Source of the DNA: Elmis aenea
Taxonomy: Eukaryota > Arthropoda > Insecta > Coleoptera > Elmidae
Direction of reading: 5' to 3'
Assembly (NCBI GenBank): GCA_947652605.1
Contig: OX393576.1
Location: forward strand, 59,744,966 to 59,808,965
DNA length: 64,000 bases
Positions 36,807-50,365 of this stretch are shown here, in pieces; the stretch's first letter is position 1, and each line of letters starts with the position of its first letter. Below the pieces are notes generated by a model, which saw nothing but the letters and a program-made list of their open reading frames with translations, made no database searches and was not told the DNA's origin. Position numbers and translations under genes: made by a program.

Positions 36807-39439
36807 ACTAAACACATTAAAAAACTTTTTGACGAATTTTTTTTTGGTACATTTCAGAGCCCATTTTTCTTGAAATACTACATGAGGGGAAGTCGATAGG
36901 TCACAAATGGTCAACAGCAGTGAACAAGAGATAAGTAATGTAAAAAACTTTTATTTGTCGACATGATTGAACATTATTAAATTTGTGCCTCTATCAGTCT
37001 CCCTATACCAGTAGCAAACATTTTTTTGTCTGTTGTCTCAGCCTACTTCGAACTTTATTTTCAACTTTTTCATTATTGAGAAACCCAAGAGATACTTTAA
37101 AATATCAATTGGGAGCTTCTTGAACATCTGCTTTACAGTTCCAGCCTGTTTGGTTGCTAAAACATCTTGATTATTATAAATTGAAATTAGGTAAGGAGTT
37201 GGCTATCTTAACAAATAAAAAAAATTATGCCAAGTTTTTTCGAATACTCCTAAACCGATGAGGTCATTAATTGATATTGGAAAAAATTATGTCGAAACGT
37301 AAAGGTTTTTGCTACGTTTACATCTCTTTTGCTTTTTTTTAATAGTTCCTTACTAACATTTCCTTGTACAATATATTCCAACGCCTTATAGTTCTGTGCT
37401 TATAAGAAAAGTTTTGAGTGAGACATGGGGTATGTTAAGCTGTGATAAAAATATAAAACTCTAGATCGTTAGTATATTATTTTTATTGTTAAAGTTATTA
37501 CCAAACGCTGGTAATTTTTTTTTAAGTAATTTGTTGTGTTAAGTTTTATAAGCCATTTTTCACCCATAACTTTTTTACTAACGCAATTTTTTGCAAAAAA
37601 AAAACAACTGTTTGTAAAATTGCATACATAAAACTAAAAGAAACAATAATTTACAACAGCTCTTCAACAAGGTATTATAAGCAAACGAGTCCTTGTAGAA
37701 AATACTTGCAAGCTATAGTACAATATATCCAACCATTTTCTGCTAACGCTGTTGCATTGTATTCTCAGGAGAATGTAGCGTAATGACTAAAATAACTTCA
37801 GCAGACAACTATTACATGTAAAAACAAACCACAAAGTTGGAAACATGTAGCAACAAAGCGGATTGTGTTTAGAATACTTGTCATCAATAAATAATTAAAT
37901 AGAGTTAACCCACAATGTTTTTTTTTATCCTTTAAGAAGATATAACTGAACATTACTAGAATTTGCTAAATTATTATGTTAGCATGCCTTAAAATTTGGC
38001 CTTTTATTTAACCAATTAAGTCTAAAATAATGAAATTACTGTCTTTCGTTGCAAAATAACCTCTAAGGGAACGTGAGATTGCCACTAAACCAAAGTGGGA
38101 AAAATAAAATATTATCACTTACAAATTCATTAGAGAAACCATTACATACAAAATCATGATTTTATAGCCCTGTGCAGAACTTAATGTTAACTTGCTTTTT
38201 GTGAAATTGCCCGTGAGTTGGATTGTCTTTAATTTAAACTTCTTCTTCATTATACTTTTGCTCTAAATTTAACAGCCACATTAGTTTTATTTCGGGTTAA
38301 ATTGTAATTTTATTGTTTAAGATTATAAGCTTCAGGAAGCTACAGTTTAAAAAAAAACACGAGAAAGTAAACGTTTGCTGATATAATATGAAAGTCATTT
38401 CACAAAGCTAATCAAGCATTTCAGTTGAACTTTTTAATTTGGCTTTAGTCAGTTTTTGTTTGGCTGTAAACTGCTAAATAAATGTCAAACATATAATCTA
38501 AACGAAAAACAAATTGCTTTTAAAATCAAGCAGTAGACACAATGTAAAACGATTTTAAATCACTCTACTAGTGCTTTATTTAAAGAATTTGCATAACAAA
38601 CTTTCAAATTGTGTGTTTAGCTTGCTAAACTTCCGAAAAAACATACCACGTTATTTGCTTTATAAAACGCGTGAACCCAACGAAAAATAAATGCAACATT
38701 TACATATAAAATTTATTCGACTATCTTCTGTACGAACAATAAAATAGAGGCAAATAATGCAGGGTGAAACTGTATAGGAATATCGAACCAAAGTTAAAAG
38801 CTTTGGTAGACTTTTCACACAAGCAAGGAACACGCTAGACTGTAGGTCAAAGTTCTTCGTGCACTGCATGCTACATATACTTAAAAATAAAAAACGCCGA
38901 CTCGAAGTCGGTATAAAATTTATGTTGAAAATGAAAAATGTATGAAATTTGCTGGGAAGATCGTTTATGTTACCCTTTAGAGTAATTTTTTTTAGGGTGC
39001 TCCTAAGACCATGTCAGAAAATTTTTGTTGTAAAAGCATTTACACGACAAGAAAGTAATACGAGATGCTATTTAGGCGCCATTTGTAAAATGGTAATTAA
39101 TACTACCTATGTAAGTTATTTTGAGTTTCTTAATTTAAAAAAAAAACAATTTTTACACACACTTGCTTATTTTACGTAGTACCTACATCATAGAGCTTTT
39201 TGAATGAAGACATAATACATATAATGTTTTCGAGGAGGTATATTAATTAAAACGGAATAAACTTGTATGTAATGATTGTTAGGTATCGTTCCTTGGGCTA
39301 AATGTGCGTTTTGTTTTATGTTTCGTTGGAAAATGGAAGACATTGCCTTAGTTTAAGTTGTTGGTTTTATAAAGAAAAAAAATGACGTTATTTTCGGTAT
39401 GTTATGTATCGTTTGTTGGGCTAAATGTGTGTTTTGTTT
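36807..39439. other. No gene seen; spacer
   Basis: AT-rich DNA without a recognised element. A small stem (CCGAC, TCGAA, GTCGG) lies near 38898. A partial third copy of the word TTGGGCTAAATGTG occurs at about 39293 and 39415, just before the tandem duplication. Confidence 0.45.
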
Positions 39440-39870
39440 TGTTTTATTTTTAAATTTTGGAGTTTGTCGCGCCTTTTTGGTTGGTTTCATGGCCGTCGTG
39501 CATCCCCGCTAGAAAGGCCTTCTTCACGCTAGAAGGAGATACAGAGCATTTGCCCATGTGTCGTTGTGTGTGCACCTTGTTGGTAAGTGAACCCAACCCT
39601 TTCGTTTGTTATCTTGAATTCAACTTAATGGTCCTTCGAGTTTTGACTGCGTTTTGTTTCATTTTTAAATTTTGACTTTTGTCGCGCCTCTTTAGTTGGT
39701 TTTATGGCCGTCGCGCATGCCCGCCAAAAAAGCCTTTTTCAAGCTAGAAGAACATACAGTGTATATGCCCATGTGTCGTTGTGTGTACACCTTATTGGTA
39801 AGTGAACCCAATCCTTTTGTTTGTTATCTTGAATTCAATTTAATGGTCCTTCGAGTTTTAACTGGTTTCT
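39440..39870. repeat. Tandem duplication, two 215-bp units
   Basis: Unit 1 runs about 39440-39655 and unit 2 about 39656-39870; GTCGCGCC recurs at 39466 and 39681, a period of 215. Both units keep CCCATGTGTCGTTGTGTGT, TTGGTAAGTGAACCC and TTGTTATCTTGAATTCAA. Differences are mainly C/T and G/A changes. The short frames at 39457-39675 and 39696-39908 read similar peptides in both units simply because the DNA is duplicated; no known domain is present. Confidence 0.85.
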
Positions 39871-41222
39871 GTTTATACGCAACAGTAATTATTGAAAAAT
39901 ATTTGTAAATAAAGTTATATTTATCTTTCGAAATTAAAAAAAAAATATATGTTACAATGTTCATAATAATATTTTAATACATTCTTTAGTCCATCTACAC
40001 AGTTTCTTAAAATATTGTTTACGAAAAAGGATGTCCTGTTAGATTTGTTTTTAGGTTCTTGTTTTATATATAGGTACATAAGCAAAAGTTTTTTTAAGTA
40101 TTTAGAGTTAAATTGTTAATTTTTATCACTTTTTTATGCTAGATAGGTGTTTTGGAAAAATAATATTCAGCATTTGGTATTTTATTATTCACATACTTTA
40201 AAAATCAGTTCAATAAAATTCAATTCACAATAAAGAGTTCTTAATTGTTAAGTGTTGTTTTTTTTTAATTTCAACTTTTATTGTTGCACTAACGCGGTAA
40301 TTTATGTTAGAAGCCAGACTTTTAAAAAATCCTTAATTTAGTAGGTTTATTCACTATTTTGTCATGCAAGTTATATTAATATCGGATAAAAGCGACAATT
40401 CTGGAAAAAATATTTTAGGGGCAAAGGATCTTTTTTATGAATCTCCATGAATTTGGGCTAACGTTATCCCTATTTCCTGAAAATTTATCTAACGTCAGAA
40501 GGGGGCCATGTTCAGCATCAGTTCATTTGACACAGATAACGCAAGCTGTTATCTACTTCAACTAAATTAGGATCAACCCAAGTACCAATGGGGACTACCA
40601 CAGTGAACCAAGAATTCTGTATCTAAAGCTGTCTTGTTTAAGCTAATTAACATCATTAGGACCGTGTAGTGTTTGAAACTTCATCCTTAAACATTAACAG
40701 GTCCACCACAATCGTTCACCGTCGTTTCTGGCAACCCTTAGCACCTATGTTTGTTGATATTAATTAAAAATAATAATTTATTGTTATAGCGACGTTGATT
40801 ATTTAAACGCTATAATTTATGCGTGATTCATATTATTACGAGTCAGGAAATTTTGCGTGACCTTTGAGGTAATTTTGTGTGTTTATTGCGAAGATAAAGA
40901 CGATTAAGACCACGCTAAGGTTAACTTATTAAAATTGCAAAGTGCAAAAAGTGCGAATAATTTGGCAGCCAAAACCACCTTGTACAGTTTTCATGCACTT
41001 TTTTTGTTAGGATCAAATTAATAGACTATTAAACAAAATTAGGGAACCAATACTGTTAAAATAATATCAGCTACCTGTGAAAAACATCTCGGTAATTATA
41101 AATGAACGTTTTGCATAAAAAAAACTTATTTAAAACGTTATTTAGACAAAAGAGTTTAAATAAAGTGTACAAAGATCAAAGAATGGCAAACAGTTTTGAT
41201 TTCTAGCTATTGTTGTTGAGGT
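39871..41222. other. No gene seen; spacer
   Basis: AT-rich DNA, with slightly more balanced composition at about 40490-40740. No coding block, RNA gene or element end was recognised. Confidence 0.45.
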
Positions 41223-41404
41223 CAGGGCCGGTTTTACCATTAGGCGAGTCTAGGCAATTGCCTAGGGGCGCCAGATTATGGGATCGCCAGATTTCTTCAT
41301 AAAAAAAAAGGTAACATTCGTATGATATACATATGTATACAAATGTATAAACGTTATTTAGTTTTTTTTGAATGTTTATAATGGTGTAATATTTTCATAA
41401 ATAT

Positions 41405-42356
41405 GCCCGTAATTCATAAACAGTGCAAAAAACTCCGGGAGGTAATTCCTATCATAGCGAATAATAAGGTCTTTTTTATAAATTTTTCCCGAAAACGTCT
41501 TCTTTCAGAGTTACACTCCCTAAAGGGAACGATAAACGTAAGTTTTCATTTTGTTTTTTTCTCAAATATTGAGAAATGTAGGAGAATGACATTTGATAAA
41601 TGTTTTTTATTTTAAAAGATTAAAAGATTAAAAGATTAAAAGATTTTCCATAGTAATAATTTCAATCACCTATTACATACCTTTACGAGGAGCTAAAAAG
41701 TGTTGGTTTTTTATCAGAACTTTTTGGAGAGTTAACATTTTGCAATTTAATTTTTTTTTAACCTCAATGTGTTTTTAAACCTTTTTTATTTCTTAATTTT
41801 TCCCGAAAAGCCTACAGTTTTTGAGTAAAAAATAAAATAAGTTAACATGCATTACCAAATGAGCACGAAAATATCTGTCACTTTTACTCAATATGTACAA
41901 AACATGGTAAAATGAATCATATTATTTTAAAATATTTGATGGTGCACGCTCCCTTATTTTAATTTTTACTTAAAAACTATAGGTTTTGCGAAAAAATTTA
42001 AAGAATTAAGAAAGGTTCTAAATAAATTAAATTTTATTTAATTTAAATTGCAAAATTTCTACCCTCCAAAAAGTTATGATAAAAAACCAACAGGGGTCGA
42101 AATTTTCAACCCCTTGTGAAGGTGGGATATCATTGAAAATTATACTGTGAAAAACCTTTTAATAGGTACAAAACATCTACCAAAAGTCATTTTTCTACAT
42201 TTCTCCAAATTTGAGAAATAAAATGAAAACCTACTTTCACCTTTATGGGGGGTGTAACTCCGAAGAAGAAAAAAAAATTATATGAAAAACTCCCTTCATT
42301 TTTAATAAGGAAATACCTTGGGAAATCTTTCGCAATATTTATTAATCACCCTGTAT
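41405..42356. mobile_element. Foldback element nested in the hAT, family N copy 2
   Basis: The arms (about 41405-41740 and 42055-42356) match those of 20096-21002: GAGTTACACTCCCTAAAGG, GAAATGTAGGAGAATGA, TTTTCCATAGTAATA and GTGTAACTCCGAAG, with the right end CACCCTGTATA. The left end is eroded. A 4 x 8-bp AAAAGATT tract interrupts the left arm. Confidence 0.82.
41614..41645. repeat. Microsatellite (AAAAGATT)4
   Basis: Four exact copies of AAAAGATT stand in tandem inside the left arm of the nested foldback element. The related copy at 20096-21002 does not have them, so they arose after insertion. Confidence 0.9.
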
Positions 42357-42476
42357 ACTATCCATAGACACACGCAAATGTAGACAATATATGATTTTTT
42401 GTTTGTTTTATGCGCCCCTAGACAAATTTTATTTGTCTAGGGCGCCAGGCACCCTTGCGCCGGCCCTGGTTGAGTT

Positions 42477-45400
42477 TAACGATGTATCAAAGAACGACTC
42501 ATTTTTTTTCAGTGAGTAATTACACCTTACATACGTTATTGGATATTCGTATGAAAAAGCTGTTTTTTATTTTACTATTTTTTTGAGGATTATACCTCCT
42601 TAAAAGCGTACGTCAACTTTCAATAAAAGTTGTATTTTGCAAATTGTATTTTAAAATCATTGTGTAAAATCTGCCAATATAAAATTAAGTTGCGAATTTT
42701 ATAATAATAAATCAACAAACAAAATCTCCAGTATCGCAAATAATTCCTTTTGAAAAGCGTAAATAATTGTCTATGTTCTCATTAAAGCTATAAAAGAGCA
42801 GAAAGTTTTTTGATATTATAACGTTCACAGAATATCTTATTCATTATTTCTGTAGTTTGTGCGCGAAAGAATTTTCATATAAAATCTTGAGACAAGCTGT
42901 ACATAAGAAAACTCCTATTATAAAGGGAACTTCAATTACTTTTAGAAGGTAAGATAATAATTCCTCATCATGCTAAGACGCTTTACGTTGTTTATGATAA
43001 TAATGTTGTTGAACAAAAGCTTCGCAAACTTAATGACAAAATAACAAACTAATAATACATTTTAATATATTCTCGACTACAAATTAAAATTTGCTTTGAA
43101 TAGTACCGATACAAAATGATGAAGTAAAAGAAAAATTAATGAATCTCTAACTTAAAATCTTAACAAGATATGTATATGCAATTAGAAATAAAATTAAAAA
43201 GAACATATACGAGGTGTCTCTTGATTATTCATTGTTTATTCTGATACCTAATTTCAGGGAATCTTTGCATCTAAAACAAATAATCGGAATATTTTACACA
43301 ATGTTGTGAGCACAAAAAAAGTCGGAATATTCAGTTCCTTCCATATTTTTTTTAATATACCCTTGTAGCGTACCAAAGTACTAGTAGGTATTAAAACTGG
43401 TCTATAACAGACCAAAAATTAATTTATCTATCAACTCTTAGAACTAAAAACTTAAATTCTAAAGTTCACCCATTGGTTTCCTTGGGTTTCTGCTGATATG
43501 CACGCGGCATTATAATTAAGATGAGTAATTTTTCAAGTAAACTTACATATTTTTATAGTTAAAACAAACCATAGAGATCATTTAAACATTAATCAATTAA
43601 TTAAACATTGTTCATGTTTCGAACCATCTGCTCGTTTAATCTTCATTAAGTGCGGTCTTTATTAAGCAATAACAAAAGTTTATAAATGATGTACGAGTAA
43701 ACAAACCCGATGGAATTTACTCTCACTGTAGTACGGAACTATAATGAACAAATCAATATCGACATTTTTACTACCTCTAGACTTGAACACGGTTAGAATG
43801 TATGTACATAAAAAGCGAAAACGCTTATCTGTATACACTGGAACAACGGCAGAGACATCTTTTTTTCATTTATTACCTAACCCTAATTTGTTTGGCCATT
43901 TATCCAATCCACTAACCGCATGAATTGTCATTGTTTTGATATATAGCCGACTTGGACGCAGTAAATATCCATCTATTTCAGCGTTTTCCAAACTTATTTA
44001 ACCAAGAAAGAGTGTTTTACTTGTAAATAAAGCAAGATTTAAAGTAGAACTTGGAATATCTAATGATTCTTTGGACATTTTCGTGAATAAAATAATAACC
44101 ACACCACGAAATGTGGCCTTTTCATCGATTATTTTTTGAATCAAACTGTTGTGACGCCCAAACGACTTTGACTATACATTTTGCGTGTGAATTGTGTGTG
44201 TTTGTGCATTTGTGTGCCGCTCCAGGCGTTCTAATTATCCTCATTTTTGTAAATGGTGTAAATGACGTCATTCAAATTGACGTCTGTGAAATTGACGTCT
44301 GTGAAATTGACGTTTGATGAGAGACTTTACGTCATACACACAACCAGAGTTTTCTTAAAAGATGATACAACTTATTTTTTCTAAGGCCACTATTGTATAA
44401 ATGACTGTTACTGTACAGCCTGTGCGCATAGTAAGTGGGTTCTTACGCACAATAAGCAAAAATCACGTTTTTTTAAAGAAATGATCCAAGTAGATTCCGG
44501 TCTTGTTATGTAAATAACTATTACGTTTAATGTGAATTGCTTAAAAAATTCAAACATTTATTACCCGAAAAAAGATTGAGTAGCACTGATTTTGCCTAAG
44601 TTTATTTATTTAATTTTTAATATTAAATCAACAAACGCTGTGTCGATACCCGTATCTTACACCCTTACATCAAAAAGCAATGCTCATACGGTTACACCCA
44701 CCCTTAAACTAACAAACTCCTGTATTAACCCAAGAAAATTGTTTTAAAATACGCTAATTGCAGAAAATAATTAATTAAAACTGCGGTAACCGCGCTTACT
44801 AATAAGATGGCACGAGAATATAGTTTATAATTGTAAGCAATTTATATTAAACTTTGTTAAAGTTCAAAAAATAAGGCCACGTCGTTTAAATTAACAAATT
44901 AAAACATAATACGGTTTAAAAGTAAATCAACTTATTAACGTAAAATTTATTCAAGTAAAATTATACCAATCTTTAAGGGATTAATTACCAACGAAATACG
45001 ATTTCCTTGTTTATGTATTCAAAGGGTATTAAAATAAAAACCAATTATTTTTGTTTTCCTTTAATTTGTCTAATAAAACATGAACACAAATTGAATTGAC
45101 CGCAATTTTATAATACAATACAAAAATGGTGTTGCTAAACTTAGTTATTTTTACCTGAAATGTATTTTATATACTTAATGTGTTCAAAATTAATAACATG
45201 TTCGATTAATTATACTTTTATGTATTTAAAGCTAGCATTTTTTACGACGAAAAAATCGATTTACATTTCTGTTCTCGTTAAAATAACCCCTTAACAGCGT
45301 TTGAATATTTCCTCAATGGCTGATGGAATGAAAACGCAATAAAACAAAGACAAAAAACCTTTTAACTTAACGCGTTATAAGACCAAACGACATCCTATGA

Positions 45401-47077
45401 TTACAGAATAATATTAATTGAAAGCGATGAAATAATAAATTGAATTCGTTAAGACAGTTAAGGAAAATTCTTTTTTCTGAACGTTTGCTTCTTATACAAA
45501 TGATCAACTGAATATTTTGCTAAATCAATTTGAAAATACCTGCACACAAAATACTTTTTAAACTATCAAATATTATCATAAAATTTGTTGTAGTGTTTTA
45601 AAAGTTAATTTGTATGTACATACGCTACATAAATTTTTTGAGTTTTTTTTTTAAGTATTCGGCAGTACACGTTAATTAGTCTAATAAAATACTTTCGTAA
45701 TACTGGAATAGATCATCATGAATAAAACAACGAAAACAACTCAAAAATTTATTTGTTAAGTTCCGGTTTCACGCCCCAGTTACAGCTCTTGTATTAAGAA
45801 CTCATCGTCGACCTCCAGTAATTAAAAGAAGTAATTGAATTGAGGCTCTGATAAAAATAAGCAGCAGACCGCGTGCATCTCGTATCTTCTTTTATAGAAG
45901 TTGCTTGAGATTAATTAATTTGTAACATCCCAACATTTACCTTGGGAGCGGGCGTTTGATAGTTCGGTGCATGTCGAATAAATATACACAACATTGTTGG
46001 TTCGGCTATAATTGGAGAGCCTTTAGGATAGATTTAATTAATAATTTATTGGAACGTACTACCTACACCCAAAATAAATGTGCTAACTGTTTAAGCTTAT
46101 CTAACGAGATGACAGCAAACACAAAATTAAATAGTGTAAATTTTGCAGTTCGAAGAAGTATCAATATGCAACTCTAAATTATAACTTGTAACTTATAATT
46201 GGCAATTAATTTGCAAAAATAATCAAGTGCAATATGATATGAGACGCATTTTTTTTACAATTTTTAGTTAAAACAAATTTTTTAAATAATTTTAAAATAG
46301 CTTTAAGTATCTTTTCAACCTGCCAATAGATGTATTTAATTTTAAGATATAATACAATATTTATCAAGGGAAGGATAGAAATTAATCCTCAAATTGTTTT
46401 TTTTTAATTTTTTCAGTTCACAACATAATTTTTTGTACAAGGTGTGTACAAATTGGTGGACAACTGTTTACGTCATAATATCATACTACTTCATCAAACC
46501 AAGACAGTATGGTCGAAACGTCACGTAATCAAAGAATACGCGCTTACAAACCCGGGAACGAAGATTGTTACATAAATCTCATATCTTTTCATTTAGCGAA
46601 GGATTTCTAGCAGAAATGTTAAACAAGTTTTAAGACTCGTCTCTTCGTCGTTAGCATTCATATTTTTGGCGATGAGAGTTTTGAAACAGGCCAAGTGTTT
46701 CTAGAAGAAATTATCTAAACAAATAATGGTTTTCAATTAAACTTATTTATGTAAATAAATGATAAATAAGTTACTGAAATAATTAAAGCATTTTTAAACT
46801 ACTATCTGTTTGGCTTTAAATTGTAGAACAATAATCTTCATTTTCATGAACACTAAAAAACTTGTTAGGAGATTAATTCCAATTTTTTTTTATACTTTAC
46901 CCTAAAGTTAAGAATCCTTCGGCTTACATTCTTTTAAAAGTTTTTCGAATTGGAATTACGCAAGCAGCAATACTAAGTTGTCACAATTTTATGCACACTC
47001 TGTTTTGTCATCAAAAGTAAAAGAATATGTTTGATACATTTATAGAAGGTATTAAAAAAGTTGCATCGCTAAATCTA
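42477..47077. other. No gene seen; 4.6-kb spacer with minor repeats
   Basis: AT-rich DNA. An orphan ACAAGGTGTGTACAAATTGG near 46439 resembles the start of the 11534-12109 MITE family and may be a decayed end. A short tandem lies at 44270-44320. The frames at 44111-44317 and 45956-46177 have no recognisable domain. Confidence 0.45.
44270..44320. repeat. Short tandem repeat, TTGACGTCTGTGAAA unit
   Basis: Three successive units of about 15 bases read AAATTGACGTCTGTG, AAATTGACGTCTGTG and AAATTGACGTTTGATG. They contain repeated TGACGT half-CRE words, which look like a by-product of the repeat and not a promoter. Confidence 0.75.
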
Positions 47078-48131
47078 ACACTATGGTTTCACTTCCGGTT
47101 TCGACGGAAATGACTCTAACTTTGTTTTTTTCAAATGAAACACCTTGTATATTTTTACAGTTTTGGAAATAGGAAGCAATTTTGGATACAACTGTACCAT
47201 ATTGGTAACTTTTTATTACCCTAAATAATTTTTGGACGAAAATTTATTTTTTTATTAAGTATGCCTTGACTTGCATAAACTGAATTTTATTATGTCAGCA
47301 AGTCCCAAATACCGTTTTTGTAAATTTTAATATTCATTTAAATTTAAATGGCTTTGAAGGTTATAAACAATCTGTTTTTAAACGGAAAATTATTTTTTTA
47401 TGGAACGGTACATGTGGTTATTTAAATAGAGTATTTTCTGACTAATTTCACAATAGCAATAATTTATACTTTTGTTGGAAGTCAGCTTCAAAGATTTTAA
47501 GTATTATAAAAACTTATTAGGATATCCTGTTAATCGAAGCAGACTGTGCCTAACTGCAACAAAACAAATGATCGTTCTTTTATGTTCAACTATTGATATT
47601 ATCGTTATTTAATTAAAAAATCTAAAAATTTTCGTAATAACTATGTAGTTGCCATTAAACACAGTATATTGTGATTCATTATAGTTTTTATAATATTTTA
47701 AGTGTTTGAAGCAGCCTTTCAACACAAAAAATATAAGTTATTGGTGTTGTTAAATTCGCCAGAAAATACTCTATTTAAATAACCGCATGAACCAATATTC
47801 CATTAAAAAAAAATTACTTTCTGTCAAAAAACCGATTCTTTGACCTTCAAAGCCGATTAAAGTAACCTAAATGTCAATTAAAATTTACAAAAACGTTTTT
47901 TGGACACTTGTTCACATAATAAAGTTCAATTAATGCAGGTCAGGGCACACCTAATGAAAAAATGAATTTGCGTCGAAAAATTATTTCAGGTTATAAATTT
48001 AACCAAAATGGTGCAGTTGTATACAAAATTACTCTCTTTCGAAAAATGAAAAAATATATAGGGTTTTCCATTTGAAAAAAACAAGTTAGGGTCATTTCCG
48101 GCGAAAACGGAAGTGAATTAATAGTATACTA
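47078..48131. mobile_element. 1.05-kb foldback element with arms over 370 bp
   Basis: The left arm starts with ACTTCCGGTTTCGACGGAAA and contains AACTTTGTTTTTTTCAAATG and AAACACCTTGTATATTTTT. The right arm carries the complements (TTTCCGGCGAAAACGGAAGT, AACAAGTTAGGG, ATATATAGGGTTTTCCATTTG). Further inside, TTATTTAAATAGAGTATTTTCTG near 47417 pairs with AGAAAATACTCTATTTAAATAA near 47761. The arms have drifted by point changes but stay alignable. It has no coding capacity. Confidence 0.85.
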
Positions 48132-48402
48132 TGTTCAAATAATCCGGTTTATTACACATATCGTATGAGTAAAATTTCATTTATCTAAAATCTAAAATAA
48201 AGAAAAAAAAGGGGGTTACCAGAACTCAGTTACACCCGGTATATGAACGAATTATGTTTACCTTAATATTGCGTATTTAACTTATTGTGATATCACTCAA
48301 AACTAAATTTGTTTAAGAGAATCATGGGTCTTATATAATTTTAAAAAAAAAACAGATGTAGGTAGGTAGCTTAAGTAACTTGGCGATAGTGGGTATACAA
48401 TA

Positions 48403-48911
48403 CAGGGTGTAGACTTGGATCACGCAACATGGCAATGTCAATGGTAAAATTTTAAAAGTCGTATATTATCTCCTTATTAATTCATGGCTAGTTTAATTTT
48501 TTCATCAAAATTGTTTTTTTATGTTAAAGCCGTCAAATTTCAAAATAAATGTATCATATGGCACATCATTAACAAGAGAAAAAAAATAGGCTCTCGAATG
48601 ACACTAAAATAAACTATGGTTTGCATTTAAAAAAATGAAAGTTTATGCTGTATTTTGTAAAATATGTAATATTTAAAAAAAATGGTTTCCGCCATTTTAT
48701 AGCGATCAAAAATATCTACCACTTTTGTTAAAAACTTTTTTTGCTATATCTCATAGCAACTGAGATAAATTCATGTAAAGATATGATATATTTTTGGTTT
48801 TTCATCAATATCAAACTAGCCTTGATTTTTTTTTTTTTTTTAATCAAAAGCATGGCTGTATATCTCTATGAAGTAGGTAACTTTTGTTTCATTTGACCGA
48901 CCTTGTATCTA
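48403..48911 (+). repeat. TACAGGGTGTAGACTTGG repeat with decayed far end
   Basis: It starts TACAGGGTGTAGACTTGGAT and ends near GACCGACCTTGTATC, a drifted form of ACCCTGTA. The interior has no coding frame. Just beyond, TGGACACACTGTAT at about 48945-48958 is a lone right end of the 8158-8909 family. Confidence 0.5.
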
Positions 48912-49032
48912 TTACGGTTTAAAAGCATGGTGAGTCTCGACTTCTGGACACACTGTATTTATTAAAGATATCAAATGAAAAGCCGATGTTAATAATCCAA
49001 CTTTTATTGCTTTATATATATGTATATATTTA

Positions 49033-49665
49033 TACAGGGTGTGTAAAAATTGGCGGAAGGGCTACACGGGGCGATGTTCTTCGTAAAATTCTAAGTCGAA
49101 AATCTTAATACGAAAATGTTGTACCACGCTTGCTGTGTCTGCAAGAGGTCCTCAAAGCTTTGACATTTAGTCCTTTAATAGGCGTTATTATTTAATACTT
49201 GCAAATGAAAAAGCTGCAATTTGGAATAAAAATAGATTTCGAATAGTATTTTTTCCTAGATATTGTGTTCTTCCTTTCAAAAATTGGTGTTGAAAATATG
49301 TAAATCACTGATTTTAATGACAGTAATACATATGGCAACATTGTCCTTAACTGTCATCTCTGTTTTTCTCGTAATTATTTCTTGTTTGTGTTTTACGATA
49401 CCCAAAAGTTTGCAGCTATGTTTACGAACTGAAGGCTTTCAGTTCGAACAAAAAATGTAAATACCTAAGTAAAAATTGCTGATAAAAAAATGTCCAAACG
49501 CAAATCAATGTATGCAATGTTGCCAATTTTTTTTTTTCTTTAAATGGTTCCTGAGGCCATAGGAAGAAGCATGGTACAACATTTTCGTATTAAGATTTTC
49601 GACTTAGAATTTTACGAAGAACATCGCTCCGTGTAGCCATTCCGCCAATTTTTACACATCCTGTA
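49033..49665 (-). mobile_element. TIR MITE (633 bp), TACAGGGTGTG family, copy 2
   Basis: It is a full-length, reverse-oriented relative of 11534-12109, with about 110-bp inverted ends (AATTGGCGGAAGGGCTACAC, GAATTTTACGAAGAACATCG) and a matching interior (GCAAGAGGTCCTCAAAG, ATTGTGTTCTTCCTTTC, GAACTGAAGGCTTTCAGTTC). The flanks are TA-rich. The frame at 49263-49460 is chance. Confidence 0.9.
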
Positions 49666-50353
49666 TATATGCACAAAAATAATCTATGTTACATTTTATT
49701 ACACAAGTACATTATACAACTAAATATTCTACCGGATTCACGGGAGATACCGTATCGTTACTTGATTTATTCCCGGATGCTGTGACCACAGCTGCCGCAA
49801 CACAAATTGCTTTTGGTTTAATAATTTAATTTAACTCTTTAAACTGCACATCAAAAATTAGTCGCCGTATAATAAAATAATTTGACCTCAAAGCTAATTA
49901 AGCCCCATTCAACTAATCGGGTTCCCATTAGGTGGGACATTAATCCAATAACCTTAATCCCACACAATTAAAAACCCGATCATAGAAATTAATTTCGCCC
50001 TTTTTATTCTCATTTTCCACTTACCCACTTATCATTAACCAAATACGATAAATATTGATTATCTTTTGACTGCTTTATATGCCTTATGTCACATGTGTCA
50101 TGGACCATGCACATGTACAATGAATGAGTTTTGATAATGCACTTGCTATCAAAATAATACCGATGTTATCACAACAAGGAAAACGGAAAAATAAATGAAC
50201 GTATAGCGTCATAATCAAAATGTTCACCATATGTGCATATTTTAATTTTTACATTAGAAAGTTTTATTTTTATTAAAGTGTTGAGATTTATAAGCAAATA
50301 ATCTTGGTTTTAACCAATATTTAAGAGCTTTTTTAACGACATAATTTTCTTAA
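49666..50353. other. No gene seen; possible conserved non-coding patch
   Basis: The stretch at about 49895-49985 is less simple than its surroundings and has GGTGGGACATTAATCC followed by CCTTAATCCCACAC, a loose palindrome with two TAATCC homeodomain-type words. I have no evidence that it functions. Confidence 0.3.
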
Positions 50354-50365
50354 AGTATGTATAAT

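Larger units (their letters stand above)
41223..42468. mobile_element. Non-autonomous hAT element, CAGGGCCGG ends
   Basis: It starts CAGGGCCGGTTTTACCATTA and ends CACCCTTGCGCCGGCCCTG. Flanking 8-mers GTTGAGGT (41215-41222) and GTTGAGTT (42469-42476) match at 7 of 8 positions, as expected for an aged hAT target duplication. Subterminal TTGCCTAGGGGCGCCAG on the left and TGTCTAGGGCGCCAGGC on the right repeat in direct orientation. A foldback element of family N fills its centre. No transposase is encoded. Confidence 0.88.

Noticed and set aside
38060..38100. AACGTGAGATTGCC word shared with 29465-29480
   Set aside because: The match is about 14 bases with no extension on either side, so chance or a minor repeat fragment cannot be excluded.
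39457..39908. Two similar 70-codon frames that could look like paralogous small proteins
   Set aside because: The similarity follows from tandem DNA duplication. There is no codon-position bias in the differences that I can see, and no domain.
44250..44330. Repeated TGACGT words as a cAMP-responsive promoter
   Set aside because: They are the by-product of a 15-base tandem repeat and lie far from any gene.
49895..49985. Loose palindrome with TAATCC words as a developmental enhancer
   Set aside because: TA-rich DNA gives such words often, and no clustering beyond this pair was seen. It is noted only in the spacer entry.
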